This document shows, piece by piece, positions 1 to 7,744 of a stretch of 8,654 nt of DNA (within the stretch, counting starts at the first letter, position 1; each line of letters begins with the position of its first letter). The notes under the pieces were generated by a model, which made no database searches, was not told where the DNA came from, and saw nothing but the letters and a program-made list of their open reading frames with translations. This DNA comes from Acidobacteriota bacterium (GTDB lineage Bacteria; Acidobacteriota; Terriglobia; Terriglobales; Acidobacteriaceae): the NCBI GenBank assembly GCA_021781255.1, contig JAJXXG010000460.1, positions 1-8,654 of the forward strand, in the 5' to 3' direction. Position numbers and translations under genes: made by a program.

Positions 1-68
1 CGCGCGTTCACGTAGTAGATTGGCGTGGTGATGTAAAAGCGGCCTTGATGTGAGCCTGAATCTGTCAT
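1..68 (-). CDS. metG: Methionyl-tRNA synthetase, N-terminal fragment (cut by window edge)
   Basis: Reading the minus strand from the ATG at 68-66 gives MTDSGSHQGR followed by FYITTPIYYVNA, then runs off the window. FYITTPIYYVNA is the hallmark first beta-strand of class I methionyl-tRNA synthetase, which normally leads straight into the PHxGH (HIGH-type) signature. That signature would lie just outside the window. The enzyme charges tRNA-Met with methionine in the cytoplasm for initiation and elongation. The ten residues before FYITTPIYY form a slightly longer leader than in many MetRS proteins. A purine-rich AAGGGA lies about 11 nt upstream of the ATG and could be the ribosome binding site. 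The gene is divergent from argS. Only 22 codons are visible, so the rest of the protein cannot be judged, but the motif is highly diagnostic. Confidence 0.9.
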   Translation of the reverse strand, partial: MTDSGSHQGRFYITTPIYYVNA

Positions 69-142
69 GAAAAACGAATTCCCTTCGCGTGCAGGTACAA
101 AAATGTTGTGCCCTGAATCCGAGATTGATCAAACAATCGCAT

Positions 143-205
143 TGTCATCCTGAGCGGCCGAGCTAGCCGCAACGGCCTAGCGAGGGATTCGAAGGATCTG
201 CGGTT
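143..205 (+). repeat. Dispersed head-core-tail repeat, copy A
   Basis: The head TGTCATCCTGAGCG (143-156) and tail ATTCGAAGGATCTGCGGTT (187-205) flank a GC-rich imperfect palindromic core (157-186). The core can fold as GGCCG 156-160 with CGGCC 173-177, or as GCTAGCC 162-168 with GGCCTAGC 174-181. The head is identical to those of the copies at 7745 and 8214. The tail differs from theirs at two positions. The copy lies in non-coding DNA between metG and argS. Within the full element ATCCT of the head can also pair with AGGAT of the tail, so it could form an extended hairpin. Its function is unknown. Confidence 0.85.
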
Positions 206-365
206 GTCTTCTTAAACGAGCTTCAGGGTCAGCACATGAGCAACGATTACCCTCTATCTTAAGACATTGTGCTTGGCGCCTCTGCCTCAACCGTTGCCGC
301 GCCCGCTAACTGGCGAATCCGCTCCATCGCAGATGATAAAATCACTTGGATAATCAAGGATTTTC

Positions 366-369
366 GAGG
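366..369 (+). promoter_or_regulatory. Ribosome binding site supporting the argS GTG start
   Basis: GAGG sits 8 nt upstream of the GTG at 378. There is an in-frame TAA at 351-353 and no other start codon between it and 378, so this site fixes the start. A second purine run, AAGGA at 356-360, is too far away at 17 nt. Confidence 0.6.
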
Positions 370-377
370 CATTCGAC

Positions 378-2423
378 GTGGTTCTGGAACTGCAACAGCG
401 GCTAGGGCGCAGCATCCGCGCCGTGCTCAAAGAAAAATACGATCTCGAGGTCGGGAACATTCCCCTGGAGACGCCGCCTGACCTGCGCTTCGGCGAGATT
501 GCCACGCCCATTGCCTTCGAGTTGGCGCGCAAACTGCGCAAGGCCCCCAGGATCATCGCGCAGGAGATTGTGGCTGCATTAGGGGCACTCGACGGCTTCG
601 CCGGATTCGAGGTCGCCGGCGCTGGCTACATCAATGCCCGCCTCGACCGCGCCGCGGCAACCCGCTTGGTTGCATGTGCCGAAGGCGTCCGTCCCGCATC
701 AGGTGTCCATTCGCTCGTAGAGCACACTTCCATCAACCCCAACAAGGCCGCGCACATCGGGCATTTGCGAAATGCGATTCTCGGCGACACCTTTGTGCGC
801 CTGCTGCGCGCCGCTGGGCAAAAGGTCGACATACAAAACTACATCGACAACACCGGTGTGCAAGTTGCGGATGTTGTCGTGGGTTTCCTGCACCTCGAAG
901 GCAAATCCGCCGCCGAAGTCCGTGCGTTGATCGCCGATTGCGCTAAGCGCGCCGCATCCTCGTGCAGGCCTGCCGACGCGATCGACTACTACTGCTGGGA
1001 TCTCTACGCGCGCACTTCGCAGTGGTACGGCGAAGGAACTGACGAAGAAAAAGCCGCGCGCAAGAAGTTGAGACTCGACACCCTGCACTTGATCGAAGCG
1101 GGCGGCAACGAAACCTCTGAGATCGCCGAGATCATCTCTACTGCCGTCCTGCGCCGCCATCTCGAAACCATGCTGCGCCTCGGCATTGAGTACGATTTCC
1201 TGCCCCGCGAGAGCGAGATTCTGCACCTAAAGTTCTGGGAAGCTGCCTTCGAGCAGCTCAAGAAAACCGGCGTGCTCTACTTCGAGAACGAAGGCAAGAA
1301 CAAGGGCTGCTGGGTGATGACCAGACCCACCGCTGCGGGCAAGGCCGGTGCTGCCACAGAACCAGTCCAGGACGAGAACAGCTCGAAGGGCAACGAAACA
1401 GACGAAGACGCCAAGGTCATCGTCCGCTCCAACGGCACCGTCACCTACGTCGGCAAAGACATCGCCTACCATCTTTGGAAGTTCGGTCTGCTGGGCCGCG
1501 ACTTCGGTTACAAGCGGTTCTTCACGTATCCGAACCACGAGTGCTGGATCTCGGCCGCGCACGGCGAGGAGCCCCACCCTCACTTCGGCGGCGCCACGGC
1601 CATCTACAACGTCATCGACTCCCGCCAGGCTGACCCGCAAGCCAACGTCATCCAGGCGCTGCGCGGAATGGGCCACGCCGCTGAGGCCGATCACTACACC
1701 CACTTCGGCTACGAGATGGTCGCGCTCACGCCCCGCTGCGCCGTCGAACTCGGCTACGACGTGCCCGAAGATGACCTCAGCCGCGCCTACATTGAAGTCA
1801 GCGGACGCAAGGGCTTCGGCGTCAAGGCCGACGATCTGATCGACAAGCTCATCGCCGCCACGCGCGCCGAAGTGGACGCGCGTCAAACCGGCCTGGACGA
1901 GCAGGAGCGCCAGAAGATCGGCGAGCAGATCGCCATCGGCGCGCTGCGCTACTTCATGCTCAAGTACACGCGCAATACCGTCCTCGCCTTCGACTTCAAA
2001 GACGCGCTCAGCTTCGAGGGCGAAACCGGCCCCTACATTCAATACGCCGTCGTCCGCATCCGCAACATCTTTCGCAAAGGAGGAACGACGGCGGAAGCGG
2101 CGTTGGCGGGGCTCGCGGAGTTAACGGAGTTAGGCAGCTATCTTGCCGGCGAGGAGAATGAAGATATCTGGTCCCTCTGGCTGCGCGCCGGCCGCCGGTC
2201 CCTTGTTCTCGACCAATGCATCGCTGGATCAGAGCCAGCCTACCTCGCCAAGCACGCCTTCCAGCTCGCGCAGGAGTTCGCCAATTTCTACCATCGCCAT
2301 CACATCCTCACTGAAGCAGACCCCGCGCGCAAAACATTTCTCCTTGCCACGGCGGCCGTCACCCTGCGCGAACTCGTCGCGTCGCTCAGCCTGCTGGGCA
2401 TCGAAAGCCCGGAAGCGATGTAG
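378..2423 (+). CDS. argS: Arginyl-tRNA synthetase (class I), complete
   Basis: This cytoplasmic enzyme ligates arginine to tRNA-Arg using ATP and requires the tRNA for amino-acid activation. The 681-residue protein shows the expected order of parts. The N-terminal ArgRS-specific domain (about 1-90) has LRFGEIATPIAFELARKL and FEVAGAGYINARL. The Rossmann core carries NPNKAAHIGHLRN with the HIGH box at 126-129. The KMSKS-equivalent loop reads VSGRKG at 474-479, a degenerate form typical of ArgRS. The C-terminal DALR anticodon-binding domain (about 560-681) ends LLGIESPEAM. It is longer than the roughly 550-590 residues common in bacteria. Part of the excess is a low-complexity acidic linker (about 318-344) in the core, followed by the canonical VIVRSNGTVTYVGKDIAYHL. 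Translation starts at GTG because an in-frame stop at 351-353 leaves no other start. It is divergent from metG and convergent with rpoN. The identification is firm. Confidence 0.97.
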   Translation: MVLELQQRLGRSIRAVLKEKYDLEVGNIPLETPPDLRFGEIATPIAFELARKLRKAPRIIAQEIVAALGALDGFAGFEVAGAGYINARLDRAAATRLVACAEGVRPASGVHSLVEHTSINPNKAAHIGHLRNAILGDTFVRLLRAAGQKVDIQNYIDNTGVQVADVVVGFLHLEGKSAAEVRALIADCAKRAASSCRPADAIDYYCWDLYARTSQWYGEGTDEEKAARKKLRLDTLHLIEAGGNETSEIAEIISTAVLRRHLETMLRLGIEYDFLPRESEILHLKFWEAAFEQLKKTGVLYFENEGKNKGCWVMTRPTAAGKAGAATEPVQDENSSKGNETDEDAKVIVRSNGTVTYVGKDIAYHLWKFGLLGRDFGYKRFFTYPNHECWISAAHGEEPHPHFGGATAIYNVIDSRQADPQANVIQALRGMGHAAEADHYTHFGYEMVALTPRCAVELGYDVPEDDLSRAYIEVSGRKGFGVKADDLIDKLIAATRAEVDARQTGLDEQERQKIGEQIAIGALRYFMLKYTRNTVLAFDFKDALSFEGETGPYIQYAVVRIRNIFRKGGTTAEAALAGLAELTELGSYLAGEENEDIWSLWLRAGRRSLVLDQCIAGSEPAYLAKHAFQLAQEFANFYHRHHILTEADPARKTFLLATAAVTLRELVASLSLLGIESPEAM

Positions 2424-2461
2424 AGGCAGGCGTCAGGTGTTAGAGGTCAGGGATCAGTTTG
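2421..2461 (+). repeat. Imperfect ~20-bp tandem duplication across the argS stop codon
   Basis: The unit beginning TAGAGG at 2421, which includes the argS stop codon, is followed by a second degenerate unit beginning TAGAGG at 2441. After the shared hexamer both continue CAGG-N-NTCAG with one extra T in the second copy. Roughly three quarters of the positions match. It is a short degenerate duplication with no evident function. Confidence 0.4.
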
Positions 2462-2482
2462 TTCCCGGCGGGGTCAGTGCTG

Positions 2483-2513
2483 AGGTTTCTCAGATAGCTG
2501 TTGGCTGAAACCT
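2483..2513. terminator. Weak hairpin between convergent argS and rpoN
   Basis: AGGTTTC at 2483-2489 is the exact reverse complement of GAAACCT at 2507-2513. It could alternatively pair as a 9-bp stem with a 2-nt bulge through CAG/CTG. The distal arm overlaps the rpoN stop codon. The 88-bp gap between converging genes is where bidirectional termination would be expected. Neither strand has a T-tract after the stem, so it is not a canonical intrinsic terminator. An alternative 5-bp hairpin, CTGAG/CTCAG, exists at 2480-2493. Confidence 0.25.
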
Positions 2514-4125
2514 AATCCCTTCGTCTCCGCTGGTGCGTCGACGGAATTTGCAAGTCCTCACGGTACTTGGCCACCGTCCGCCGCGTGAGTCGAATGCCCT
2601 GCGCGTTCAGCATCGCGGCAAGCTGGTCGTCGGTGAGCGGATGCTTCGGGTCCTCATCCTCGATGAGCTTGCGCACTTTACGTTTCAGCACCAGCAGCGG
2701 CGTGTCCGCGCCCTCGGGCCCGTTTGAGCCTTCTGAAAAGAAGAAGCGCAACTCCAGTACGCCCTGCGGCGTGTGCGCGTACTTGTTGGCCACGGCGCGG
2801 CTTATCGTCGAGGGGTGAACCCCGATCTCCTCAGCCACTTCCTTGATCATCATGGGGTGCAGCGCCTCGACACCCTTGTCGAGAAAGTCCTGTTGCCGCC
2901 GCACAATCACTTCGCACGTCCGCAGAATGGTGCTCTTGCGCTGCGCGATGTTGCGCAGCAGTTGCAGCGCGGAGCGGAAGCGCTCCTTCACGTACTCCTT
3001 TACCTCTTTGTCGGTATCGGTTGAGACTAACATGCGCCGGTAGCGCTGGCTCAGCCGCAGGCTGGGCAGGTCCTCCTCGTTCATTGAGACCACCCACTCG
3101 CCGCCGCGCTTCACAAAGAACACATCGGGCTCGATGAGCCGCGTCTGCTCGCGGTTGTACAGGCGCCCCGGGCGCGGGTCGAGGGTGCGGATAAACTCCA
3201 CCGCCGCGTGTGCCTCTTCAATCTTCACCTGCGCTGCGCGCGCCAGGTCCTTTACGTCCCGCTTCTGCAACAGAGGCAAGTGACGGTCCACAATCAGCGC
3301 CGCCACCTCCATGGCGCGCCGCCGCTCCTCGATTTTGGCCTCGGCCTCGGCATGAAAGCTGCGATGCGGACTCTCGTCCGGAACATCGTCTGGTTTTTCC
3401 GCCGCTTTTGCGTACAAATGGTCGAACTCGTGCTGCTGCGCCGTAATCTGAATCGCCAGGCACTGGCGCAGGTCGCGTGCGCCCACGCCGGCCGGATCGA
3501 GATGCTGCACCAGATCGATGGCGCGCCGAATCAGGTCGAGCGCCGCAACGTGGTCACTCGTGGCGGCTGGCGTGTGGCCGTTGTCCGCCGCTGCCACTTC
3601 GGGAGCCGTGCTGATCGCTGCGGCCAGCTCTTCCTCGCTCGCAGCCAGGTAGCCGTCCTCGTCCAGATTGCCCACCACGAACTCGGCCGCATCGTGCAGT
3701 TCGCGATCGAGGCTCAGAGCTCCCAACTGCCACGCCAGGTGATCGGACAGGGTCGTCGGCTGGGAGAGAAAGTTTTCAAACGAGGGTTTTTCGCTGTCTT
3801 CGTACTCCGGCTGCGTGCGATAGCCGGGGTCGAGATACTCCTGGAAGTACGAGCCGAAATCGATCTCGTTGAAAATATCCTTGGGCGGAGCGGCTGCTTC
3901 TTCGGCGCCGCGTTCCAGCCGTTCTTCACGGCCCGCCACGTCGTCCAGCATCGGAACCGTCTCGTCAATCTCCTCCAGGACGGGATTCTCCACCATCTCG
4001 GCATCGATCATCTCCTTTAGTTCCAGCTTATTGAGGGCAAGAACGCTCACCATCTGCATCAGGCCCGGCGTCAGGACCTGGCGTTGCGCCACTTTCAAAT
4101 TCAATCTTGGCTGCAGCAGCGGCAT
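2512..4125 (-). CDS. rpoN: RNA polymerase sigma-54 factor
   Basis: Sigma-54 directs RNA polymerase to -24/-12 promoters and needs an AAA+ enhancer-binding protein to open the complex. All canonical regions are present in this 537-residue protein. Region I (1-50) is rich in Leu and Gln and includes LTPGLMQMVSVLALNKLEL and ENPVLEE. A strongly acidic Region II (about 51-115) follows, then the core-binding region with FLSQPTTLSDHLAWQL and GNLDEDGYL. The DNA-binding helix-turn-helix (about 425-466) has EEIGVHPSTISRAVANKY and TPQGVLELRFFFSEG. The C-terminal RpoN box RRTVAKYRE (515-523) reads the -24 element. It is longer than the 477-residue E. coli protein because of Ala/Asp-rich linkers around residues 170-250. 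The ATG at 4125 puts Region I right at the N-terminus, and an AGGAG lies 14 nt upstream (4140-4144), a somewhat long spacing. It follows lptB on the same strand, as in proteobacteria, but the next gene downstream is the convergent argS rather than hpf. Confidence 0.97.
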   Translation of the reverse strand: MPLLQPRLNLKVAQRQVLTPGLMQMVSVLALNKLELKEMIDAEMVENPVLEEIDETVPMLDDVAGREERLERGAEEAAAPPKDIFNEIDFGSYFQEYLDPGYRTQPEYEDSEKPSFENFLSQPTTLSDHLAWQLGALSLDRELHDAAEFVVGNLDEDGYLAASEEELAAAISTAPEVAAADNGHTPAATSDHVAALDLIRRAIDLVQHLDPAGVGARDLRQCLAIQITAQQHEFDHLYAKAAEKPDDVPDESPHRSFHAEAEAKIEERRRAMEVAALIVDRHLPLLQKRDVKDLARAAQVKIEEAHAAVEFIRTLDPRPGRLYNREQTRLIEPDVFFVKRGGEWVVSMNEEDLPSLRLSQRYRRMLVSTDTDKEVKEYVKERFRSALQLLRNIAQRKSTILRTCEVIVRRQQDFLDKGVEALHPMMIKEVAEEIGVHPSTISRAVANKYAHTPQGVLELRFFFSEGSNGPEGADTPLLVLKRKVRKLIEDEDPKHPLTDDQLAAMLNAQGIRLTRRTVAKYREDLQIPSTHQRRRRD

Positions 4126-4326
4126 AAATGGGATCCGTTCTCCTGTGGAGCTAAAGCGAGTTTAGTCTTGCAAGAAAAAGCTTAAGGAAGAAAAAGCCCT
4201 AATTCAAATCACTGGTTCCGGAATGGGCATTGTCCCATGTTGGAATCTCTATCTGGAGTCTATTATCCTGCATTGCGCCAGCGCCATACCGGGAACAGCG
4301 CCTTCCCGTTGCGGCGGGGCGTTACT
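4126..4326 (-). promoter_or_regulatory. rpoN 5' leader / possible promoter region
   Basis: This non-coding stretch lies between the palindrome after lptB and the rpoN start. It is more AT-rich than its neighbours near rpoN (about 4150-4210), as a leader or promoter region would be. Small palindromes present are TTCCGGAA (4216-4223), ATGGG/CCCAT with a 6-nt loop (4223-4238) and CTTGCAAG (4167-4174). On the minus strand GATAAT (4267-4262) could be a -10, but no matching -35 was found. A TGGC...TGCA arrangement nearby has spacing 2 nt too long for a sigma-54 site, so autoregulation is not supported. AGGAG at 4144-4140 is the likely rpoN ribosome binding site. Confidence 0.35.
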
Positions 4327-4392
4327 CTAGAGTCTGTTATTAACTTTCGCGTGGCCTGCGCAGGGCGCTCGAAAGTTGATAACAGGCTCTAG
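4327..4392. repeat. 66-bp near-perfect palindrome between lptB and rpoN
   Basis: The left arm 4327-4349 (CTAGAGTCTGTTAT...) pairs with the right arm 4370-4392 over 23 positions. Only two pairs are non-Watson-Crick (4333/4386 and 4341/4378). Both would be G-U wobbles in plus-strand RNA and A-C mismatches in minus-strand RNA. The 20-nt centre contains the perfect 10-bp palindrome CCTGCGCAGG (4355-4364). The outer CTAG on the right supplies the lptB stop codon. The ends read GAGYCTGTTAT and are flanked by TA (or CTAG), which would suit a short transposon-derived inverted-repeat element. No T-tract follows in either direction, so it does not look like a standard terminator. A related sequence, CTGGAGTCTATTATC, occurs at 4253-4267 with 12 of 15 positions matching. 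Confidence 0.85.
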
Positions 4393-5117
4393 CCCAGCGA
4401 AAATCCTTCGCCCAGATAGAGACGCCGCACATCCGGATTATTGCCCAACTCGTGCGGCGTTCCCGCAAAAATAATCCGCCCTTCGGCAATAATGTACGCG
4501 CGATCGGTTACGCTCAGTGTCTCGCGCACGTTGTGGTCGGTCACCAGCACGCCGATTCCGCTCGCCTTCAGGTCGAAGATGATCTTTTGCAACTCCAGCA
4601 CCGCAATGGGATCGATGCCGCTGAACGGCTCGTCGAGCAAAATAAAACTGGGCTGGATGCACAGCGCCCGCGCAATCTCCACGCGCCGCCGCTCGCCGCC
4701 TGAAAGCGCGTAGCCGCGCGTGGTGCGGATGTGGCCCAGGTTGAGCTTCTTGATCAGCTTCTCGGTGCGTGAGCGGCGCTCCCGATAGCTCAGCGGCTGC
4801 ACTTCCAGCACCGCCAGGATGTTCTCCTCCACGGTGAGCTTGCGGAAGACCGAAGGTTCCTGGGGAAGGTAGCTGATGCCGAAGTTGCGCGCCCGCAGGT
4901 ACATGGGCAGCCGCGTGATGTCGGTTTCGTCCACCAGCACGCGCCCGCTCTCGGGCGCCAGCAGCCCCACGATCATGTAGAAGCAGGTCGTCTTGCCGGC
5001 GCCGTTGGGGCCCAGCAATCCCACTACCTCGCCGCGGGAGATTCTCAGGTCGACGCCCCGGACGACCTGCCTTCCCTTATAGCTCTTGCCGATTCCCTCG
5101 GCAATCAGTGTTTCCAT
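4389..5117 (-). CDS. lptB: Lipopolysaccharide export ABC transporter ATPase
   Basis: LptB is the cytoplasmic ATPase that partners with LptF/LptG in the inner membrane to pull LPS out and push it along the LptC-LptA bridge to the outer membrane. The 242-residue protein has all nucleotide-binding elements. These are Walker A GPNGAGKT (36-43), a Q-loop glutamine in YLPQEPSVF (Q86), the ABC signature LSGGE (138-142), Walker B FILLDEP (158-164) and the H-loop TDHN (H195). The LptB-specific stretches [12 protein letters not shown] and TDHNVRETL are present, as is the C-terminal YLGEGF. The size matches the roughly 240-residue family. It starts 17 bp after the stop of the lptC/A-like gene, with only a weak AGAAG ribosome binding site, so translation is probably coupled. 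Its TAG stop lies inside the outer end of the 66-bp palindrome. Confidence 0.97.
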   Translation of the reverse strand: METLIAEGIGKSYKGRQVVRGVDLRISRGEVVGLLGPNGAGKTTCFYMIVGLLAPESGRVLVDETDITRLPMYLRARNFGISYLPQEPSVFRKLTVEENILAVLEVQPLSYRERRSRTEKLIKKLNLGHIRTTRGYALSGGERRRVEIARALCIQPSFILLDEPFSGIDPIAVLELQKIIFDLKASGIGVLVTDHNVRETLSVTDRAYIIAEGRIIFAGTPHELGNNPDVRRLYLGEGFSLG

Positions 5118-5134
5118 CAGGTTCGCTTCTGCCG

Positions 5135-7705
5135 CTACTTTCTTTGCGCGTGCGGTACGGTCGTCTCTGTTGTGGTTTCGTGCCCGCCGCCTTCGATACT
5201 GACGCTATCATCGCGGCTATGGAAAATCAAAGCCTCGCCGCTCACGCTGCCCCGCTCGGGATCGCTCATTCTCGGCGGTGCTGAAGCAGTGCCGGTCAGC
5301 ACGTAGTCTCCGGTAGCGCCCGAGTACACCAGCTGCTCTCCGGTTCCACGCCGGCCCTGCAAGGTCAGCGTTACGCCGCCCCTGGCCGTCATGCGGTCCA
5401 CTTGAGCCTGTCCGCCATTGTTGCTGTCACGATTTCCAGCGGGAGTGAGCTGCAGTTCGACTTCGTTCGAAGTCGACGTGGCTGTGCCCGTCTCTGCCAC
5501 CACAGTGCCCAACACGCCGCCGTGCATCACCGCCCTGCGCTCGGCGTCGGAATACCAAAGGTCGCCCCCGCGCAGGCGAATCACAGACGGCATGGCCGTC
5601 TTCCCGGCAGCACTGCCGCCATTTTGTCCCGATGGTTGCCTAGCCGCCCGGCCCGGCTTCTCGCCTGCGCTTAACAACACAGCCTTTACCGGGTCTGCGG
5701 GGTCCGTGGTGCGGACCACCAGCGTCTGTTTCTGCCGGTCGAGCACGATCAGCGGCCCGGCTACGGAGTTTGCCTGTTGCCACAGGCGTGCATGGCCGCG
5801 GAATGTGGCCTCACCCGTGGACTGGTGCAGTTGCGCCTCCTCTGCAATCACGTGCGCCGGCTCCTGCCCGCCCAAAACCCCGTTGCCCTGTCCCGATCCC
5901 TGTCCTGCCTTGGCGCCCGGTGCGCCGCCCACCGGCGTGGCGCCCTGGCTTATCCAGGTTGCCTTCACGTTGCCGTGCGCAAAGGCGTCTCCCGACTGCT
6001 CGGATAGATCCACCTTGTCAGCCGTTAACTCCAGGCCTCCGTCCTCCACGCGCGGGCTGAGCGTCAGATGCAGCCACTCTCCCGAACCCTCATACACGGC
6101 TTTGCCCGCCCAGGCGCGGATTGCCGTCTGCGGCTGCGCTCCCGGCTTTGACCCCAGCGACGAAGACCTGTCGCCGGTGGCCCCCGGGGTCGCCGCAGCC
6201 TGCTCGAAGAACGCCACGTGACCATCGAGCTCGGCCAACTGCACCTCATTGGCGCCCGGCACTCCTTTCCCGCTCTTCGTCGCGCCCCGCGTCTTGGCCC
6301 CACCGTTCGCCCCTGTCGCGCCCTGCGGCGTAAATTCAGCCCGCAGCCGGTCGCCGCTTGCGGTTTGCTTGGTCTCCGTAGCCGTCGTCTGCTCGATTCC
6401 TGCGTGGCCCACGCCCGTCAACGAGCGTAGAACTGAATCCGGCCCAAAGGCGCCGGTCACCTCATCGGCGGTCATCTTTGAGGGCGCAGCGGCCTCATTG
6501 CCGCGCTGGCTCTCGCTCGTGACCGTCACCCCGCCCGTGCCATGAATGGCTGCAGGCTCCACGCGTCCCTGGCCCGCGTTACGGAAGTCCACATCGGCAA
6601 CCGGCGAGCGCCATGTACGGCTCAACTGCAGCGGTGCAGCCTGCGCGTTTGCTCCCTGGCTTTTCTCCTCAGTCTCGATCACCACGCCTCTCTCAAGGTG
6701 CGCCCGGCGCAACTGTCCCCCGGCCGTAAACTCCAGATCCGCCGTGGGAGAGGTACCGTGCACTGTGCGGTAAGCGCTTACCGAGTCCATGCTCACGCCG
6801 CCCTCCATGTGTCCGTGGCGCGGCTGGTTGTGCTCATCGAATTCCATCCAACCTGTCGGCGCCGCCAAACGGCCACCCGCCGCGGTCGTCAGCGTAAAAC
6901 CGCCGGTTGCGTCCAGCCGCGCCGCCGAGCCATCCGTGCGGAACAGCAGCTTGGCCTGTGCCGCGCCTGCCTGTCCGCCCTGGTAGTCGGCAGTGGTCGC
7001 CCGCAGCAGGCAAAGCTGCGCGCCGCGGTCAATCTCGGCGTGCTGCGCGTGGATCTCGACCGCATCGCGGCCCTTGTAAGTGGTCAGCTGCACCGCCTGC
7101 TGCAACGTCAGGTTGCCCCTTTGCGAGTCGTACTGGGCGCCTATCGCGCTCCCGTATCCCTGCGTCATGGAAAAATCCACGCGCCGCCCCGTCGTCACCA
7201 TGCCGCTGTTGCGGTCGAAGGTCACTCCACTGGTTTTCAGGCGAATCTGGCCTGAGGAGCCGGCCGGGGCCGAGGGAAGGCGTTTGCCCTTGCCGCCCGC
7301 TTCCTGTGCAGATGCGGGCCGCGTCAGCAGCATGTCTACCGTCCCATCCGCTGTCGCAACGCCGCTCTTCTCGTCATATTCAAATGTGTCGCCCGCAATC
7401 CGGTCGATGTCTTTACCGTCCCGGCCATAGAGCTCGATCTCGACGCCGTGAAGCTCGACGAGGTTGTCCTTGAGCTGCACTTCCTTCGAAGCATGAATCT
7501 TGTACTGCGAGTGCGCGCCGAAGGCATGCACGTAGGTATACCCGTTGGCCTCCTGCTGGATGTTGACGCCCAGCCGCTGTGGCAGATCGCGGCGATTGAG
7601 CCGGCTCTTCCACCTGCCCACCCACAGGAGCCCCGCCAGGGCCACCAGCACCAGCGCTCCCGCGATCAGCACCAGCGTCCGGATTCGTTCGATCGTGAAG
7701 CGCAC
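5135..7705 (-). CDS. lptC: Giant LptC/LptA (OstA)-like LPS transport protein
   Basis: This is an inner-membrane-anchored periplasmic protein that probably forms the LPS bridge between the LptB2FG transporter and the outer membrane. Residues 9-30 form one hydrophobic membrane helix after a short basic N-terminus, as in LptC. Residues about 45-127 ([63 protein letters not shown]) match the LptC/LptA beta-fold pattern. The middle contains more OstA-like pieces ([53 protein letters not shown]) separated by Gly/Ala/Gln-rich linkers. The C-terminal unit (about 768-845) has [30 protein letters not shown] and [10 protein letters not shown]. At 856 residues it is more than four times the size of E. 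coli LptC or LptA, so it may combine both roles. The start is GTG at 7705 with AGGA 7 nt upstream and an in-frame stop shortly before. It is followed directly by lptB. Which of LptC or LptA it best represents is uncertain. Confidence 0.85.
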   Translation of the reverse strand: MRFTIERIRTLVLIAGALVLVALAGLLWVGRWKSRLNRRDLPQRLGVNIQQEANGYTYVHAFGAHSQYKIHASKEVQLKDNLVELHGVEIELYGRDGKDIDRIAGDTFEYDEKSGVATADGTVDMLLTRPASAQEAGGKGKRLPSAPAGSSGQIRLKTSGVTFDRNSGMVTTGRRVDFSMTQGYGSAIGAQYDSQRGNLTLQQAVQLTTYKGRDAVEIHAQHAEIDRGAQLCLLRATTADYQGGQAGAAQAKLLFRTDGSAARLDATGGFTLTTAAGGRLAAPTGWMEFDEHNQPRHGHMEGGVSMDSVSAYRTVHGTSPTADLEFTAGGQLRRAHLERGVVIETEEKSQGANAQAAPLQLSRTWRSPVADVDFRNAGQGRVEPAAIHGTGGVTVTSESQRGNEAAAPSKMTADEVTGAFGPDSVLRSLTGVGHAGIEQTTATETKQTASGDRLRAEFTPQGATGANGGAKTRGATKSGKGVPGANEVQLAELDGHVAFFEQAAATPGATGDRSSSLGSKPGAQPQTAIRAWAGKAVYEGSGEWLHLTLSPRVEDGGLELTADKVDLSEQSGDAFAHGNVKATWISQGATPVGGAPGAKAGQGSGQGNGVLGGQEPAHVIAEEAQLHQSTGEATFRGHARLWQQANSVAGPLIVLDRQKQTLVVRTTDPADPVKAVLLSAGEKPGRAARQPSGQNGGSAAGKTAMPSVIRLRGGDLWYSDAERRAVMHGGVLGTVVAETGTATSTSNEVELQLTPAGNRDSNNGGQAQVDRMTARGGVTLTLQGRRGTGEQLVYSGATGDYVLTGTASAPPRMSDPERGSVSGEALIFHSRDDSVSIEGGGHETTTETTVPHAQRK

Positions 7706-7712
7706 GCTAATG

Positions 7713-7716
7713 TCCT
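7713..7716 (-). promoter_or_regulatory. Ribosome binding site for the lptC/A-like GTG start
   Basis: On the minus strand AGGA (within GGCAGGAC) lies 7 nt before the GTG at 7705-7703. An in-frame TAG six codons upstream, with no ATG, GTG or TTG in between, makes this the only usable start. Confidence 0.65.
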
Positions 7717-7744
7717 GCCTCTAAAGTTCGCATCATAAATGCAC

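Larger units (their letters stand above)
69..377. other. Divergent metG-argS intergenic region
   Basis: This 309-bp region separates the divergent starts of metG and argS, so it must hold promoters for both unless they are transcribed from further away. I found no convincing -35/-10 pair for either gene. AT-rich stretches such as GATAAT at 349-354 lack a partner -35 at proper spacing. The region contains one dispersed repeat (143-205) and a perfect 8-bp palindrome TTGATCAA at 125-132. No T-box-like leader or convincing small gene was seen. Confidence 0.6.

Noticed and set aside
269..481. 70-codon plus-strand frame overlapping the start of argS
   Set aside because: It overlaps the N-terminal domain of argS in another frame and becomes Arg-rich there. 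There is no clear ribosome binding site.
1227..2042. 271-codon open frame on the minus strand opposite argS
   Set aside because: It lies entirely inside the well-supported argS gene and its translation is low-complexity (Val/Gly/Ala/Asp-rich) with no recognisable motif. It is a typical antisense shadow of GC-rich codons.
3208..4020. 270-codon open frame on the plus strand opposite rpoN
   Set aside because: It is fully antisense to rpoN, whose domains are all identifiable. The plus-strand translation has no recognisable pattern.
4267..4300. Sigma-54 type (-24/-12) promoter upstream of rpoN, suggesting autoregulation
   Set aside because: The TGGC and TGCA elements on the minus strand are present, but the GG-to-GC spacing is two bases too long for a sigma-54 site.
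4327..4392. Intrinsic terminator after lptB
   Set aside because: The stem is strong, but it starts at the stop codon and no T-tract follows on either strand. It was kept as a palindrome of unknown role.
5418..6221. 267-codon plus-strand frame opposite the lptC/A-like gene
   Set aside because: The translation is Pro/Ser/Ala/Cys-rich without motifs. The minus-strand gene has a membrane anchor, a ribosome binding site and family patterns.
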